NCBI RefSeq assembly: GCF_004339545.1
Contig: NZ_SMGD01000012.1
Coordinates: forward strand, 62,001-126,000
Length of the DNA stretch: 64,000 nucleotides
DNA from: Celerinatantimonas diazotrophica
Lineage (GTDB): Bacteria > Pseudomonadota > Gammaproteobacteria > Enterobacterales > Celerinatantimonadaceae
Direction of reading: 5' to 3'
Positions 1-11,537 of this stretch are shown here, one piece after another (the first letter of the stretch is position 1; the number at the start of each line of letters is the position of its first letter). Under the pieces are notes generated by a model that did not search any database, had not been told where the DNA came from, and worked only from the letters and a program-made list of their open reading frames with translations. Position numbers and translations under genes: made by a program.

Positions 1-2298
1 TCTCGCACTAATGATTATGGTTTCTTGGAAACGCCTTATCGCCGCGTCAATAGTGGTGTCATTTCTGATGATGTTGAGTTTTTGTCAGCCATTGATGAAG
101 GTAAATATGTCATTGCTCAGGCAAATGCGCCATTTGATGCAGACGGTCGTTTAACCGAAGAGCTGGTTCCTTGTCGTCATCGTGGTGAATCTACATATAT
201 GACACCGGATCAGGTTCAGTTTATGGATGTGTCTCCTCAGCAGATTATTTCTGTTGCGGCTTCATTGATTCCATTCCTTGAACATGATGATGCGAACCGA
301 GCCCTGATGGGATCGAACATGCAACGTCAGGCTGTACCGACTATTCGTTCAGATAAACCGCTGGTTGGTACCGGGATCGAACGTGCTGTTGCTGTCGACT
401 CAGGTGTGACTGTGGTGGCTAAACGTGGTGGCTTTGTTAACTATGCCGATGCATCTCGTATTGTGATTAAAGTTAACGAAGATGAGTTGCGTCCAGGCGA
501 AGCGGGTATTGATATCTATTCATTGACTAAATATACCCGGTCAAACCAGAACACCTGTATCAACCAACGCCCAGTTGTTAAAACGGGTGAGCCGGTCATG
601 AAAGGTGATGTATTAGCTGATGGCCCATCAACTGACTTAGGTGAGTTGTCACTAGGCCAAAATATGCGCGTCGCGTTCATGCCTTGGAATGGTTATAACT
701 ATGAAGACTCCATCTTGCTCAATGAAGATGTAGTAAAAGAAGATCGTTTCACCACGATTCATATTCAAGAGCTTTCTTGTATTGCTCGTGATACCAAATT
801 GGGGCCAGAAGAAATTTCTGCGGATATCCCAAATGTAGGTGAATCTGCTTTAAGCAAACTGGATGAATCCGGGATTGTTTATGTTGGAGCTGAAGTCAAA
901 CCTGGTGATATTTTAGTAGGCAAAGTCACGCCTAAAGGTGAGACCCAGCTGACTCCAGAAGAAAAACTGTTGCGAGCGATTTTCGGTGAAAAAGCTTCGG
1001 ATGTGAAAGACACATCTTTGCGGGTACCGAACTCAACATACGGCACCGTGATCGACATTCAGGTCTTCACTCGTGATGGCGTTGAAAAAGATAAACGTGC
1101 TATTGATATCCAAGATGCCCAGCTGCGCGAAGCGAAGAAAGATTTGACAGAAGAGTTTAAAATCTTTGAAGAAGGGATTTTAGCTCGAGCTAAGTCATTG
1201 CTGTTAAGTGCTGGAAAATCAGAAGCTGATTTAGGTCGTATGAAACCTGCTGATTGGTTTGAAATTGCCTTGATCGATGAAGACGCGCAGACTCATCTGG
1301 AGCAGATTGCTCAGCAGTATGACGAGCTGAAAGCTGATTTTGAGAAAAAACTGGATATTAAACGTCGCAAAATTACCCAAGGTGACGATTTGGCACCAGG
1401 CGTGCTGAAAATCGTCAAAGTCTATCTGGCCGTGAAACGTCGGATCCAACCTGGGGATAAAATGGCCGGTCGTCACGGGAACAAAGGTGTGGTTTCAATT
1501 ATTGTGCCTCGTGAAGATATGCCTTATGACGAAACAGGTCGCCCGGTTGATATCGTGTTGAACCCGCTAGGGGTGCCATCACGTATGAACATTGGTCAGA
1601 TTCTCGAAACCCATTTGGGGATGGCAGCGAAAGGTGTCGGTGAGAAAATTGATGCAATGCTCAAAGATCAACGTGGTGTTGAATTGGCGAAAATTCGCGA
1701 ATTCATCCAGAAAGTATATGACTTAGGTCATACTCGTCAGCAAGTTAATTTAGACGAATACAGCGATGAAGAACTGCTGACTCTGGCGCAAAACTTACGT
1801 AAAGGTGTGCCAATGGCAACGCCTGCGTTTGACGGTGCCCATGAACCAGAGATTAAGGAACTGCTTCGTTTGGCTGATATTCCAGATTCTGGTCAGATCC
1901 AATTGTACGATGGCCGCACCGGGATGCCATTTGAACGTCAGACCACGGTTGGTTATATGTACATGCTGAAACTGAACCACTTGGTTGATGACAAAATGCA
2001 TGCACGTTCAACCGGTTCTTATAGTCTGGTTACTCAGCAGCCTCTGGGTGGTAAAGCTCAGTTCGGTGGTCAGCGCTTTGGTGAGATGGAAGTGTGGGCA
2101 CTGGAAGCATATGGTGCAGCTTATACGCTGCAGGAAATGCTGACTGTTAAATCAGATGACGTGAACGGTCGTACGAAGATGTATAAGAATATCGTTGATG
2201 GTAACCATAAAATGGAACCTGGTATTCCAGAATCATTTAACGTATTGCTCAAAGAGATCCGGTCACTCGGTATCAACATTGAGTTGGATCAGGAATAG
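1..2298 (+). CDS. rpoB: RNA polymerase beta subunit, C-terminal part
   Basis: Catalytic beta subunit of RNA polymerase. The reading frame is open from base 1, so the gene starts outside the window; about 765 C-terminal residues are present of roughly 1340 in the family. The visible part matches the E. coli region after the rifampicin pocket. It includes the conserved stretches [37 protein letters not shown] (active-centre lysines) and the C-terminal clamp region ending [15 protein letters not shown] at base 25 is only an internal leucine. rpoC follows after 80 bases, as in the usual rplKAJL-rpoBC operon. Identification is near certain; the rifampicin-resistance region is not in the window. 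Confidence 0.98.
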   Translation, partial: SRTNDYGFLETPYRRVNSGVISDDVEFLSAIDEGKYVIAQANAPFDADGRLTEELVPCRHRGESTYMTPDQVQFMDVSPQQIISVAASLIPFLEHDDANRALMGSNMQRQAVPTIRSDKPLVGTGIERAVAVDSGVTVVAKRGGFVNYADASRIVIKVNEDELRPGEAGIDIYSLTKYTRSNQNTCINQRPVVKTGEPVMKGDVLADGPSTDLGELSLGQNMRVAFMPWNGYNYEDSILLNEDVVKEDRFTTIHIQELSCIARDTKLGPEEISADIPNVGESALSKLDESGIVYVGAEVKPGDILVGKVTPKGETQLTPEEKLLRAIFGEKASDVKDTSLRVPNSTYGTVIDIQVFTRDGVEKDKRAIDIQDAQLREAKKDLTEEFKIFEEGILARAKSLLLSAGKSEADLGRMKPADWFEIALIDEDAQTHLEQIAQQYDELKADFEKKLDIKRRKITQGDDLAPGVLKIVKVYLAVKRRIQPGDKMAGRHGNKGVVSIIVPREDMPYDETGRPVDIVLNPLGVPSRMNIGQILETHLGMAAKGVGEKIDAMLKDQRGVELAKIREFIQKVYDLGHTRQQVNLDEYSDEELLTLAQNLRKGVPMATPAFDGAHEPEIKELLRLADIPDSGQIQLYDGRTGMPFERQTTVGYMYMLKLNHLVDDKMHARSTGSYSLVTQQPLGGKAQFGGQRFGEMEVWALEAYGAAYTLQEMLTVKSDDVNGRTKMYKNIVDGNHKMEPGIPESFNVLLKEIRSLGINIELDQE

Positions 2299-2378
2299 CC
2301 GTCGTTTAACGGGTGAATCAATTTTGTGGGAGTGTGCTTGCACCTCCCGCTAGGTTTGACTCCACACTGGAGAGAAAC

Positions 2379-5300
2379 GTGAAAGACTTACTTAAGTTTC
2401 TTAAGCAACAAAATAAGACCGAAGAGTTTGAAGGGATCAAAATTGGTCTGGCTTCACCAGATCAGATCCGTAGTTGGTCATTTGGTGAAGTAAAAAAACC
2501 GGAAACGATTAACTACCGGACTTTTAAGCCTGAACGCGACGGTCTGTTCTGTGCCCGGATTTTTGGTCCGGTAAAAGATTACGAGTGTTTGTGTGGGAAG
2601 TACAAGCGCCTGAAACACCGTGGTGTTATTTGTGAAAAATGTGGTGTTGAGGTTACTCAATCCAAAGTACGTCGTGAACGTATGGGCCACATCGAGCTGG
2701 CATCGCCAGTTGCACATATCTGGTTTTTAAAATCGCTGCCATCTCGCATCGGTTTGTTACTAGATATGACACTGCGTGATATTGAACGTGTTCTATATTT
2801 TGAATCGTTTGTTGTGACTGAACCAGGCATGACGACCCTTGAACGGGGTCAGATGTTGACTGAAGAACAGTATCTGGATTCATTAGAAGAATACGGAGAT
2901 GAATTTGAAGCAAAAATGGGAGCCGAAGCGGTTCTCGATTTGCTGCGTCAGATTGAACTGGCCAAAGAAATTGAAGTTATGCGTGAAGAATTAGGTGCAA
3001 CTAATTCTGAAACAAAACGCAAAAAACTGACGAAACGCTTGAAGTTAATGGAAGCGTTTGAACAGTCTGGCAATAAGCCAGAATGGATGATTCTGACTGT
3101 GCTACCTGTACTGCCACCGGATCTGCGTCCGTTGGTACCGCTCGATGGTGGCCGTTTTGCAACGTCAGATTTGAATGATCTGTATCGTCGGGTGATTAAC
3201 CGTAACAACCGTCTGAAACGACTGTTGGATCTGGCAGCACCAGACATTATTGTTCGCAACGAAAAACGGATGCTACAAGAAGCCGTCGATGCGCTTCTTG
3301 ATAATGGTCGCCGTGGTCGTGCGATTACCGGTTCTAACAAGCGTCCTCTGAAATCTTTGGCCGATATGATCAAAGGTAAACAGGGGCGTTTCCGGCAGAA
3401 CTTGCTTGGTAAACGTGTCGACTATTCAGGTCGATCAGTGATTACTGTAGGTCCATACCTGCGTCTGCATCAATGCGGTTTGCCTAAAAAAATGGCACTT
3501 GAACTGTTCAAGCCATTCATCTATGGCAAGCTTGAAGCGCGTGGTCTGGCGACGACCATCAAGGCGGCCAAGAAAATGGTCGAGCGTGAAGGGGCTGAAG
3601 TTTGGGATATCTTAGAAGAAGTTATCCGTGAACATCCGGTTATGCTTAACCGTGCACCAACCTTGCACCGTTTGGGGATCCAGGCATTCGAACCTGTTTT
3701 GATCGAAGGTAAAGCGATGCAGTTGCACCCATTAGTGTGTGCGGCTTATAACGCCGACTTCGATGGTGACCAGATGGCCGTTCACGTACCGCTGACACTT
3801 GAAGCACAGCTTGAAGCGCGGACGTTGATGATGGCAACTAACAACGTGCTATCGCCTGCCAACGGTGATCCAATTATTGTTCCTTCACAGGACGTTGTCT
3901 TGGGCTTGTATTATGCAACTCGCCCGAAAATTAACGTTAAAGGTGAAGGGATGTACCTCGAAAGCCCGAAAGAAGCTGAGAAGCTTTATCGTGCTGGCGT
4001 GGTTGACTTGCATGCGCGAGTAAAAGTCCGAATCCGTGAAGTTGAGGTTGCAGATGACGGCTCTCGTGTTGAAAAAATCGAATTAAAAGATACCACCGTT
4101 GGTCGTGCCATTATGTGGCTGATCTTCCCTGACGGTCTGCCTTTCTCACTGTTAGATAATGCATTGGGTAAAAAACAGATCTCAAAACTGATCAACGTTT
4201 GTTATCGTCGTTTGGGACTAAAAGCTTCTGTTATTTTTGCTGACCAATTGATGTATACCGGTTATCACTATGCAACTTTGTCAGGTATTTCTATCGGCAT
4301 TAACGATATGGAAATTCCACCTGAAAAAGCACAAATTATTGGTGATGCTGAAGCGGAAGTTACCGAAATTCAGGAACAGTTCCAAAGTGGTTTGGTGACT
4401 GCTGGTGAACGCTATAACAAAGCGATCGATATCTGGGCGACTGCCAACGACAAACTGTCTAAAGCGATGATGGCTAACCTTTCAACTGAAACGGTTATTA
4501 ACCGTGATGGTGAAGAAGAATCGCAGGATTCGTTTAACAGTATTTATATGATGGCCGATTCAGGGGCGCGTGGTAGTGCCGCTCAGATCCGTCAGCTCGC
4601 TGGTATGCGTGGTCTGATGGCAAAACCGGATGGCTCTATTATCGAAACGCCTATTATTGCGAACTTCCGCGAAGGTTTGAACGTACTCCAGTACTTCATC
4701 TCTACGCATGGTGCTCGTAAAGGTTTGGCGGATACTGCACTGAAAACAGCAAACTCAGGTTATCTGACACGTCGTTTGGTTGACGTCGCTCAAGACTTAG
4801 TCATTGTTGAAGACGATTGCGGCACTCATGATGGTGTGATGATGACTCCGCTGATTGAAGGCGGTGATGTGGTTGAACCACTGCGTGAACGGGTACTGGG
4901 TCGAGTCGTTGCTGAAGACGTCATTAAACCAGGAACGGATAACGAAGTGCTGGTTGAGCGTAATACGCTGCTCGACGAAAAACTGTGTGACGTTCTAGAA
5001 ACCAACTCAGTTGATCATGTCCTAGTTCGCTCTGTCATTAGCTGTCAGGTTGACTATGGTGTGTGTGCTAAATGTTATGGCCGTGACTTGGCTCGTGGTC
5101 ATCAGGTTGGAATTGGCGAAGCGGTGGGAGTTGTTGCTGCACAGTCAATTGGTGAACCGGGTACTCAGCTGACCATGCGTACGTTCCACATTGGTGGTGC
5201 GGCATCTCGTGCAGCAGCAGAAAGTAACATTCAGGTGAAAAACTCTGGTTCTGTGAAACTGCACAACGCTAAGTATGTGAAAAACTCCGAAGGGAAAGTG

Positions 5301-6578
5301 GTTATCACATCGCGTTCAACTGAACTGACCATTATTGATGAAATGGGGCGTACTAAAGAAAGTCATAAACTGACTTACGGTAGTATCCTTGAAGCGCAAG
5401 ATGGCGGAGAAGTGAAAGCGGGCGATATCGTTGCCAACTGGGACCCACATACTCACCCAATTATCACCGAAGTAGCTGGTCATATTAAATTTGTTGATAT
5501 GATCGAAGGCGTTACCATTAGTCGTCAAACCGATGAGTTGACTGGTTTGTCGAGCATCGTAGTGATGGATGCAAATGAACGCTCTGGCGCAGGTAAAGAA
5601 ATGCGTCCAATGGTGAAAATGGTTGATGATGACGGCAAAGATCTGCTGATCCCTGGTACGGATGTGGTTGCATCTTACTTCTTGCCTGGTAAAGCGATTG
5701 TCAACCTCGAAGATGGCGCGCAGATTAATATCGGTGATGCTCTGGCTCGTATTCCTCAGGAATCTGGCGGTACCAAAGATATTACCGGTGGTCTGCCACG
5801 AGTTGCCGACTTGTTCGAAGCTCGTCAGCCCAAAGAGCCGGCTATTCTGGCAGAAATTGACGGTACGATTAGTTTTGGTAAAGAAACCAAAGGTAAACGT
5901 CGTCTGGTCATTACACCAAGTGAAGGTGATGCGTACGAGGAGATGATTCCAAAATGGCGTAATCTGAACGTGTTCGAAGGTGAAAAAGTCCAGAAAGGTG
6001 AAGTCATTGCCGATGGTCCAGAATCACCACATGATATTTTGCGTCTGCGTGGTATTCATGCAGTGGCAGCTTATATCGTGAACGAAGTGCAAGATGTATA
6101 TCGTTTGCAGGGCGTGAAAATCAATGACAAACACATTGAGACGATCGTTCGTCAGATGCTGCGTAAATGTATTATCAGCACTGCAGGTGACAGTAACTTC
6201 TTACCGGGTGAACAGGTTGAAGTGGCGCGCGTTAATATCGAAAACCGTCGTTTGGAAGCCGAAGGCAAACAGGGCGCAACTTATCAGCGCGAACTGTTAG
6301 GGATTACTAAGGCATCGTTGTCAACTGAGTCATTTATCTCAGCTGCATCGTTCCAGGAAACGACTCGCGTATTGACTGAAGCGGCCGTCAGCGGCAAACA
6401 GGACGAATTACGCGGCCTGAAAGAAAACGTTATTGTAGGTCGACTGATTCCTGCCGGTACTGGCTTTGCTTATCACCAGCAACGTCGTAGCCGTAATGAA
6501 CCAGCACCACAGATTACTGCTGATGAAGCAGAACAGAATCTGGCAGATTTGCTTAACGCAGCTGATCACGGCGAATAA
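2379..6578 (+). CDS. rpoC: RNA polymerase beta' subunit
   Basis: Largest RNA polymerase subunit, forming the active site with RpoB. The frame is open upstream to 2313, but I place the start at the GTG at 2379. That start gives the family N-terminus (KDLLKFLK) and sits just after a GGAGAG ribosome-binding site. The product is 1399 residues against about 1407 in E. coli. Visible landmarks are the N-terminal zinc ribbon (CLCGKYKRL...CEKCGVEV), the Mg-binding NADFDGDQM, the bridge-helix and trigger-loop region, and the second zinc site near [13 protein letters not shown]. It is cotranscribed with rpoB and ends at an intrinsic terminator. Confidence 0.98.
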   Translation: MKDLLKFLKQQNKTEEFEGIKIGLASPDQIRSWSFGEVKKPETINYRTFKPERDGLFCARIFGPVKDYECLCGKYKRLKHRGVICEKCGVEVTQSKVRRERMGHIELASPVAHIWFLKSLPSRIGLLLDMTLRDIERVLYFESFVVTEPGMTTLERGQMLTEEQYLDSLEEYGDEFEAKMGAEAVLDLLRQIELAKEIEVMREELGATNSETKRKKLTKRLKLMEAFEQSGNKPEWMILTVLPVLPPDLRPLVPLDGGRFATSDLNDLYRRVINRNNRLKRLLDLAAPDIIVRNEKRMLQEAVDALLDNGRRGRAITGSNKRPLKSLADMIKGKQGRFRQNLLGKRVDYSGRSVITVGPYLRLHQCGLPKKMALELFKPFIYGKLEARGLATTIKAAKKMVEREGAEVWDILEEVIREHPVMLNRAPTLHRLGIQAFEPVLIEGKAMQLHPLVCAAYNADFDGDQMAVHVPLTLEAQLEARTLMMATNNVLSPANGDPIIVPSQDVVLGLYYATRPKINVKGEGMYLESPKEAEKLYRAGVVDLHARVKVRIREVEVADDGSRVEKIELKDTTVGRAIMWLIFPDGLPFSLLDNALGKKQISKLINVCYRRLGLKASVIFADQLMYTGYHYATLSGISIGINDMEIPPEKAQIIGDAEAEVTEIQEQFQSGLVTAGERYNKAIDIWATANDKLSKAMMANLSTETVINRDGEEESQDSFNSIYMMADSGARGSAAQIRQLAGMRGLMAKPDGSIIETPIIANFREGLNVLQYFISTHGARKGLADTALKTANSGYLTRRLVDVAQDLVIVEDDCGTHDGVMMTPLIEGGDVVEPLRERVLGRVVAEDVIKPGTDNEVLVERNTLLDEKLCDVLETNSVDHVLVRSVISCQVDYGVCAKCYGRDLARGHQVGIGEAVGVVAAQSIGEPGTQLTMRTFHIGGAASRAAAESNIQVKNSGSVKLHNAKYVKNSEGKVVITSRSTELTIIDEMGRTKESHKLTYGSILEAQDGGEVKAGDIVANWDPHTHPIITEVAGHIKFVDMIEGVTISRQTDELTGLSSIVVMDANERSGAGKEMRPMVKMVDDDGKDLLIPGTDVVASYFLPGKAIVNLEDGAQINIGDALARIPQESGGTKDITGGLPRVADLFEARQPKEPAILAEIDGTISFGKETKGKRRLVITPSEGDAYEEMIPKWRNLNVFEGEKVQKGEVIADGPESPHDILRLRGIHAVAAYIVNEVQDVYRLQGVKINDKHIETIVRQMLRKCIISTAGDSNFLPGEQVEVARVNIENRRLEAEGKQGATYQRELLGITKASLSTESFISAASFQETTRVLTEAAVSGKQDELRGLKENVIVGRLIPAGTGFAYHQQRRSRNEPAPQITADEAEQNLADLLNAADHGE

Positions 6579-6607
6579 AGCGCAATCTTTACTGGTTTTA
6601 AGTGCTT

Positions 6608-6636
6608 AAGGCGGCCTTTGGGTCGCCTTATTATTT
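6608..6636 (+). terminator. Intrinsic terminator of the rpoBC operon
   Basis: The stem AAGGCGGCC / GGTCGCCTT has a TTTG loop and is followed by ATTATTTTG. It begins 30 bases after the rpoC stop and separates rpoBC from ridA. Confidence 0.8.
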
Positions 6637-6716
6637 TGTGCCAGTAACCATTGACAACAGCTTTGAAGCTGCACAGACTAACTTTTTAGTAATATTGATC
6701 ATGTTAGGAATTTATT

Positions 6717-7100
6717 ATGGGAAAACAGATTATTTCTACCGATGATGCCCCCGCAGCTATCGGACCCTATTCACAAGGTACTAAAGTTGATGGGATTGTT
6801 TATGCTTCCGGTCAGATCCCATTGGACCCGAAGACCATGACTTTGGTTGAAGGTGGTATTAAAGAACAAGCAAAACGCGTGTTAGATAACTTGATGGCGG
6901 TATTAGAAGCGGGCGGCGCTGATCACTCAACGGTGGTTAAGACCACTTGCTTTTTAAGCGACATGAATAATTTTGCAGCGTTTAACGAAGTGTACGGAAC
7001 CTATTTTTTGGAAACGCCTCCAGCTCGCTCATGCGTTGAAGTTTCGCGTTTGCCGAAAGATGTTTTGGTCGAAGTTGAAGCCATTGCTTGTTTGAAATAA
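6717..7100 (+). CDS. ridA: RidA family 2-iminobutanoate/2-iminopropanoate deaminase
   Basis: RidA (YjgF/YER057c/UK114) proteins hydrolyse reactive enamine/imine intermediates released by PLP enzymes such as threonine dehydratase. The product is 127 residues, the usual length. The family core is visible: GPYSQ near the N-terminus, [10 protein letters not shown], and [23 protein letters not shown] containing the catalytic arginine. The ATG at 6717 follows a TAGGAA ribosome-binding site. The stop codon overlaps the tusD start (TAATG), so the two are translationally coupled. Elsewhere in gammaproteobacteria ridA usually sits beside pyrBI or ilvA, so its place before tusDCB is a local feature. Confidence 0.93.
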   Translation: MGKQIISTDDAPAAIGPYSQGTKVDGIVYASGQIPLDPKTMTLVEGGIKEQAKRVLDNLMAVLEAGGADHSTVVKTTCFLSDMNNFAAFNEVYGTYFLETPPARSCVEVSRLPKDVLVEVEAIACLK

Positions 7101-7483
7101 TGCCTCTGACCTATACATTGCTGGTGACATCCGCTGCCTATGGGCGGCAAGGCGGCACAACTGCTTTGCGTTTTGCCAGAGCTTTGGTTGAGCAAGGGCA
7201 TATCCTTAAATCGGTGTTTTTCTATTTAGAAGGCACATCGAACGCCAACTGTTTTTTGTCACCAGCATCTGATGAGCACCATTTGTATCAAAGTTGGTGT
7301 GAGCTTTGCCAACAGACTCAATGTCAGCTATTAGTCTGTGTCGGTGCTGCGGCTCGGCGTGGTTATATTGATCACTGCCAAGCTAAAAATTCGATGTTTA
7401 ATCTTCGTGAGCCGTTTCAGGTCTCAGGCCTTGCTGAAATGACAATTGCTATGCAACAAGCGGATCGAGTGATGCAGCTATGA
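7100..7483 (+). CDS. tusD: Sulfurtransferase complex subunit TusD
   Basis: TusD is the sulfur-carrying subunit of the TusBCD heterohexamer, which relays sulfur from TusA to TusE for the 2-thiouridine modification of tRNA wobble bases (MnmA pathway). The product is 127 residues, as in the family. SVFFYLEG, the SPASDE segment and the conserved cysteine region VCVGAAARRG are visible. I use the ATG at 7100, overlapping the ridA stop; a TTG at 7088 in the same frame would overlap ridA further and does not fit the family N-terminus. The end overlaps tusC by four bases (ATGA). Confidence 0.93.
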   Translation: MPLTYTLLVTSAAYGRQGGTTALRFARALVEQGHILKSVFFYLEGTSNANCFLSPASDEHHLYQSWCELCQQTQCQLLVCVGAAARRGYIDHCQAKNSMFNLREPFQVSGLAEMTIAMQQADRVMQL

Positions 7484-7836
7484 AATCGATGCTATTTATC
7501 CTGACGCATGCACCGCATGGCAGTTCATTTGCCCGTGAAGGCTTAGATGCGGTATTAGCAGCTTCGGCGGTTTGTGACCAGATCAGTGTGTTGTTTGAAG
7601 GGGATGGGGTATGGCAATTAATGAAAGGCCAGCAACCGCAGGCGATTTTACAGCGCCATATCGAGCCTACTTACGGGATGCTCAGCCTCTATGACATTGA
7701 GCACTGTTATGCATGTAAGAGCGATCTAGAAGAGCGCGGCATTGCCTTTGAGCAAATGAGCATCGATCTGCAAATTATCGATGATGCCAGAGCGGCTGAT
7801 TTGTTGGCGCAACATTCGCTGATAGTGAGGTTTTAA
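7480..7836 (+). CDS. tusC: Sulfurtransferase complex subunit TusC
   Basis: Structural subunit of the TusBCD sulfur-relay complex for tRNA thiolation in the cytoplasm. It has 118 residues, the family length. It matches E. coli TusC at APHGSSFAREGLDAVLAASA, ISVLFEGDGVWQL and LYDIEHCYAC. The start ATG overlaps the tusD stop, and the stop overlaps the tusB start (TAATG), giving a tightly coupled D-C-B order as in E. coli. Confidence 0.93.
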   Translation: MKSMLFILTHAPHGSSFAREGLDAVLAASAVCDQISVLFEGDGVWQLMKGQQPQAILQRHIEPTYGMLSLYDIEHCYACKSDLEERGIAFEQMSIDLQIIDDARAADLLAQHSLIVRF

Positions 7837-8117
7837 TGTTGCATATTTATCGTGGCAGCCATTCTCTCGGCCGTGACTTGCAGCGCTGTCTGTATCAAAT
7901 GAGTTCAAGTGACGCTCTGTTATTAATTGAAGACGGAGTTTATCTGAGCCAAAACCCAATCGAGCCACTGAAAAAACGGGCGCAACAAGGCCAAGTTTTT
8001 ATACTCGTTGATGATGTTGTCGCTCGAGGACTGAGTGTCGACGCAGTTTATCAGCGAGCGGATATGGCTAAGTGGGTCAGCTTAAGCGTTGAGCATGATA
8101 AATCGTTAACTTGGTGA
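7836..8117 (+). CDS. tusB: Sulfurtransferase complex subunit TusB
   Basis: Third subunit of the TusBCD complex. It has 93 residues against 95 in E. coli. It carries the recognisable MLHI start, the ALLLIEDGVYL segment, VDDVVARGLS, and the KWVSLSVEHDKSLTW end. It is translationally coupled to tusC. The next gene is rpsL after 242 bases that contain the str promoter; the order tusDCB-rpsL is conserved with E. coli. Confidence 0.9.
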   Translation: MLHIYRGSHSLGRDLQRCLYQMSSSDALLLIEDGVYLSQNPIEPLKKRAQQGQVFILVDDVVARGLSVDAVYQRADMAKWVSLSVEHDKSLTW

Positions 8118-8263
8118 GCGAATTTTGACGAAATGTTATGACGGCAGCATAAATTGGCAGTAAAATTAGGCAACTAAAAGAGCATATAACAAAGCCCCTT
8201 GCTGTTTTATGAATAAGCGGCCTCGTTGCCTTTGATATCACGCATTAAAGCGTATCGTATATC

Positions 8264-8292
8264 TTGACTCTGTTAGCTTAAGCGAATAAAAT
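8264..8292 (+). promoter_or_regulatory. Sigma-70 promoter of the str (rpsL) operon
   Basis: TTGACT at 8264-8269 and TAAAAT at 8287-8292 are separated by exactly 17 bases, a near-consensus promoter 68 bases before the rpsL start. This allows strong ribosomal-protein transcription independent of tusDCB. Confidence 0.75.
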
Positions 8293-8297
8293 TTCGC

Positions 8298-8322
8298 CTC
8301 CCGTTTATTGCGGGGGATTTTT
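8298..8322 (+). promoter_or_regulatory. 5' leader hairpin of the str operon
   Basis: CTCCCG (8298-8303) pairs with CGGGGG (8311-8316), one pair being G-U, and is followed by ATTTTTC. With the promoter above, this hairpin would lie at the very 5' end of the transcript. It could be a stabilising cap or a weak attenuator; the sequence alone does not decide. Confidence 0.4.
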
Positions 8323-8359
8323 CACATGTTTAAAAAATTTGAACCAGGAGCTATTTTCA

Positions 8360-8734
8360 ATGGCAACTATTAACCAGTTGGTACGCAAATCGCGTAGCCC
8401 TAAAGTTGTTAAAAACAACGTACCGGCTTTGCAAGCGTGCCCACAGCGTCGTGGTGTATGTACTCGTGTATACACTACTACACCAAAAAAACCTAACTCT
8501 GCACTGCGTAAAGTTGCGCGTGTTCGCTTAACTAATGGCTATGAAGTGACTTCATACATTGGTGGTGAAGGTCACAACCTGCAGGAACACTCAGTTATTC
8601 TGATTCGTGGTGGTCGTGTTAAAGACTTACCAGGTGTTCGTTATCACACTGTTCGCGGCGCATTAGACTGTGCTGGTGTGAATGACCGTCGTCAAGGTCG
8701 TTCTAAATACGGTGCGAAACGGCCAAAATCTTAA
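8360..8734 (+). CDS. rpsL: 30S ribosomal protein S12
   Basis: S12 lies at the decoding centre and controls translational accuracy. The product is 124 residues, the exact family length, starting ATINQLVRK. The streptomycin-site residues are wild type: [11 protein letters not shown] carries the position-43 lysine equivalent, and [13 protein letters not shown] is intact. The frame is open seven codons upstream, but the ATG at 8360 is preceded by a CAGGAG ribosome-binding site and gives the correct N-terminus. It is the first gene of rpsL-rpsG-fusA-tuf. Confidence 0.98.
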   Translation: MATINQLVRKSRSPKVVKNNVPALQACPQRRGVCTRVYTTTPKKPNSALRKVARVRLTNGYEVTSYIGGEGHNLQEHSVILIRGGRVKDLPGVRYHTVRGALDCAGVNDRRQGRSKYGAKRPKS

Positions 8735-8826
8735 TGGTTCTCCGTTAAGTAAGGCCAAACATTCATTTTACGAAGTTTTTTAATTTTCGTTTTGGGGTAA
8801 CCTGAAGCATATCGGAGAATACTAAG

Positions 8827-9297
8827 ATGCCTAGACGTCGCGTCATCGGTCAACGTAAAATTCTGCCAGATCCTAAATTCGGATCAGAATTGTTGGCTAA
8901 ATTTGTCAACGTAGTAATGGTTGACGGTAAAAAATCTATTTCTGAAAAAATTGTATATGGTGCGCTAGATATTGCAGCTGAGAAATCAGGCAAAGGCCAC
9001 CAGGAAATTTTTGAAGTAGCTCTGGAAAACGTGCGCCCAGCGGTGGAAGTTAAATCTCGCCGTGTTGGTGGTTCTACATACCAAGTTCCAGTTGAAGTTC
9101 GCCCAGTTCGTCGTAACACACTGGGTATGCGCTGGATGGTGGATGCAGCACGTAAACGTGGTGAAAAATCTATGGCTCAGCGTTTGGCAGGAGAAATCCT
9201 GGACGCAGCTGAAAACAAAGGTTCTGCGGTTAAGAAACGTGAAGACGTTCACCGTATGGCTGATGCAAACAAAGCGTTTGCTCATTACCGTTGGTAA
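8827..9297 (+). CDS. rpsG: 30S ribosomal protein S7
   Basis: S7 nucleates 16S rRNA 3'-domain assembly and contacts E-site tRNA. At 156 residues it is the common bacterial length (the E. coli K-12 form has a longer tail). It matches at [36 protein letters not shown] and the C-terminal [10 protein letters not shown]. In E. coli S7 represses its own operon by binding the rpsL-rpsG intercistronic RNA; the 92-base spacer here could hold such a site, but I did not establish its fold. Confidence 0.98.
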   Translation: MPRRRVIGQRKILPDPKFGSELLAKFVNVVMVDGKKSISEKIVYGALDIAAEKSGKGHQEIFEVALENVRPAVEVKSRRVGGSTYQVPVEVRPVRRNTLGMRWMVDAARKRGEKSMAQRLAGEILDAAENKGSAVKKREDVHRMADANKAFAHYRW

Positions 9298-9307
9298 TTT
9301 CCTCGTC

Positions 9308-9337
9308 GCGGCAGTTCCATGCTGCCGCCTTTTTCTT
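9308..9337 (+). terminator. Terminator-like hairpin between rpsG and fusA
   Basis: GCGGCAG (9308-9314) pairs perfectly with CTGCCGC (9322-9328) around a seven-base loop, followed by CTTTTTCTTT. By sequence it is a good intrinsic terminator inside the str operon, so it probably lowers read-through to fusA-tuf or acts in conditional attenuation. Confidence 0.6.
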
Positions 9338-9350
9338 TATCGCATTTTTT

Positions 9351-9368
9351 CTAAGGGGTTGCCCTTAG
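9351..9368 (+). promoter_or_regulatory. Leader hairpin directly upstream of the fusA ribosome-binding site
   Basis: CTAAGGG, a GTTG loop and CCCTTAG form a perfect seven-pair hairpin ending three bases before the AGAGGA ribosome-binding site of fusA. It may modulate fusA initiation or shield a processed 5' end. Confidence 0.4.
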
Positions 9369-9380
9369 TAAGAGGATAAA

Positions 9381-11480
9381 ATGGCTCGCACAACTCCAAT
9401 CGAGCTCTACCGTAATCTCGGTATTGTTGCTCACGTGGATGCTGGTAAAACTACCACGACAGAACGTATCCTGTTTTATACAGGTCTGTCTCACAAGATT
9501 GGTGAGGTACACGATGGCGCTGCCACCATGGACTGGATGGAACAAGAGCAGGAACGTGGTATTACCATTACTTCTGCTGCCACGACAACCTTCTGGCAAG
9601 GTATGCAGGCACAGTTCCCTCGTCACCGAATCAACATTATCGACACTCCCGGACATGTGGACTTTACTATTGAAGTAGAGCGTTCATTACGTGTTCTTGA
9701 CGGTGCTGTCGTGGTTTTCTGTGGTGCTTCAGGTGTCGAACCACAGTCTGAAACAGTATGGCGTCAGGCTGATAAGTACCATGTCCCTCGGATGGTGTTC
9801 GTCAACAAAATGGATCGTGCCGGAGCGGATTTTGACTGGGTTTGTGAACAAATCCGTCATCGCTTAGGTGCAACCTGTGTGCCTATTCAGCTCAATATTG
9901 GTGCTGAAGATGCATTTAAAGGTGTAATTGACCTGATTAAAATGAAGGCAATTAATTGGAATGATGAAGATCGTGGGATGACCTTTACCTACGGCGACGT
10001 TCCTGCTGAGCTAGCTGAAAAAGCTGCAAAAATGCGCGAGTACATGGTTGAATCTGCCGCAGAAGCGAATGAAGAACTGATGGATAAATACCTTGAAGAA
10101 GGTGATCTTTCAGAAGACGACATTAAAGCAGGTTTGCGTATTCGCACGCTCAATAATGAAATTGTCGTTGCAACTTGCGGTAGTGCTTTTAAAAACAAAG
10201 GTGTTCAAGCTGTACTTGATGCAGTGATTGAATTTATGCCTTCACCTGTTGAGGTGCCATCAATTAAAGGTGAAGACGAAGAAGGCAATACTGTTGAACG
10301 TCATGCTAGTGATGACGAACCGTTTTCTGCATTGGCGTTTAAAATAGCAACCGACCCATTTGTTGGTACATTGACCTTCTTACGTGTTTATTCAGGGGTT
10401 TTAAACTCGGGTGACCAAGTTTATAACTCAGTTAAACTTAAACGTGAACGCATTGGTCGTTTGGTGCAGATGCATTCAAATGATCGTAAAGAAATTAAGG
10501 CTGTTTGTGCGGGTGATATTGCTGCTGCAATTGGCCTTAAAGATGTCACTACAGGTGATACGCTGTGCGATATGGACAGCAAAGTGATCTTGGAACGGAT
10601 GGAATTTCCAGAACCGGTTATTTCGATTGCTGTTGAACCCAGAACTAAAGCTGACCAAGAAAAAATGGGGCTTGCATTGGGTAAACTGGCGGCCGAAGAT
10701 CCATCGTTCAGAGTTCAAACTGATGAAGAATCTGGCCAGACAATTATTTCTGGTATGGGTGAATTACACCTTGATATCATCGTTGATCGTATGAAACGCG
10801 AATTCAAAGTGGAATGTAACGTGGGTAAACCTCAGGTTGCTTATCGCGAAACAATTCGTAAAGCGGTTGAAGTTGAAGGTAAATTTGTCCGCCAATCAGG
10901 TGGCCGAGGGCAGTATGGTCATGTGTGGTTGAAATTGGAGCCACAAGAATCTGGCACAGGTTATACATTCGAGAACAAAATTGTTGGTGGTGCTGTTCCT
11001 AAAGAATACATTCCAGCAGTTGATAAAGGGATCCGTGAGCAGATGTCTCAAGGGGTTCTCGCTGGTTATCCAATGTTAGATGTGAAAGCAACCTTGTTCG
11101 ATGGTTCTTTCCATGAAGTCGACTCGAATGAAATGGCATTTAAAATCGCCGCTTCTATGGGCTTCAAAAAAGGCGCTCTTCAGGCATCTCCAGCTTTGCT
11201 TGAACCGATGATGAAAGTAGAAGTGACTACCCCTGAAGAGTGGATGGGTGATGTTGTCGGTGACTTGAACCGTCGCCGTGGTATTATTGAAGGCATGGAT
11301 GAAGGCGCAGTTGGCCTAAAAATCATCCGTGCCAAAGTGCCTCTGGCTGAAATGTTCGGCTATGCAACGGACCTGCGTTCTGCAACGCAAGGGCGTGCAT
11401 CATACTCAATGGAGTTCCAAGAGTATAATGAAGCACCAAAAAATGTTGCAGAAGCTGTAATTGAAGCTAAAACTAAATAA
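9381..11480 (+). CDS. fusA: Elongation factor G (primary copy)
   Basis: EF-G is the ribosomal translocase and, with RRF, acts in ribosome recycling. It has 699 residues, close to the E. coli 704. The GTPase motifs are intact: [12 protein letters not shown] (G1), the [11 protein letters not shown] switch I, DTPGH (G3) and NKMDR (G4). The C-terminal domains IV-V ([31 protein letters not shown]) are complete. Its place between rpsG and tuf identifies it as the housekeeping copy. A second, divergent EF-G lies at 17162-19252. Confidence 0.97.
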   Translation: MARTTPIELYRNLGIVAHVDAGKTTTTERILFYTGLSHKIGEVHDGAATMDWMEQEQERGITITSAATTTFWQGMQAQFPRHRINIIDTPGHVDFTIEVERSLRVLDGAVVVFCGASGVEPQSETVWRQADKYHVPRMVFVNKMDRAGADFDWVCEQIRHRLGATCVPIQLNIGAEDAFKGVIDLIKMKAINWNDEDRGMTFTYGDVPAELAEKAAKMREYMVESAAEANEELMDKYLEEGDLSEDDIKAGLRIRTLNNEIVVATCGSAFKNKGVQAVLDAVIEFMPSPVEVPSIKGEDEEGNTVERHASDDEPFSALAFKIATDPFVGTLTFLRVYSGVLNSGDQVYNSVKLKRERIGRLVQMHSNDRKEIKAVCAGDIAAAIGLKDVTTGDTLCDMDSKVILERMEFPEPVISIAVEPRTKADQEKMGLALGKLAAEDPSFRVQTDEESGQTIISGMGELHLDIIVDRMKREFKVECNVGKPQVAYRETIRKAVEVEGKFVRQSGGRGQYGHVWLKLEPQESGTGYTFENKIVGGAVPKEYIPAVDKGIREQMSQGVLAGYPMLDVKATLFDGSFHEVDSNEMAFKIAASMGFKKGALQASPALLEPMMKVEVTTPEEWMGDVVGDLNRRRGIIEGMDEGAVGLKIIRAKVPLAEMFGYATDLRSATQGRASYSMEFQEYNEAPKNVAEAVIEAKTK

Positions 11481-11537
11481 ATCCATTTAGACGAAGGCTT
11501 GGCTTTCACTGGCCTGACAATATAGAAGGTAAATACT

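Noticed and set aside
2313-2378. N-terminal extension of rpoC
   Set aside because: The extra 22 codons do not match the family; the GTG at 2379 has a good ribosome-binding site and the canonical start.
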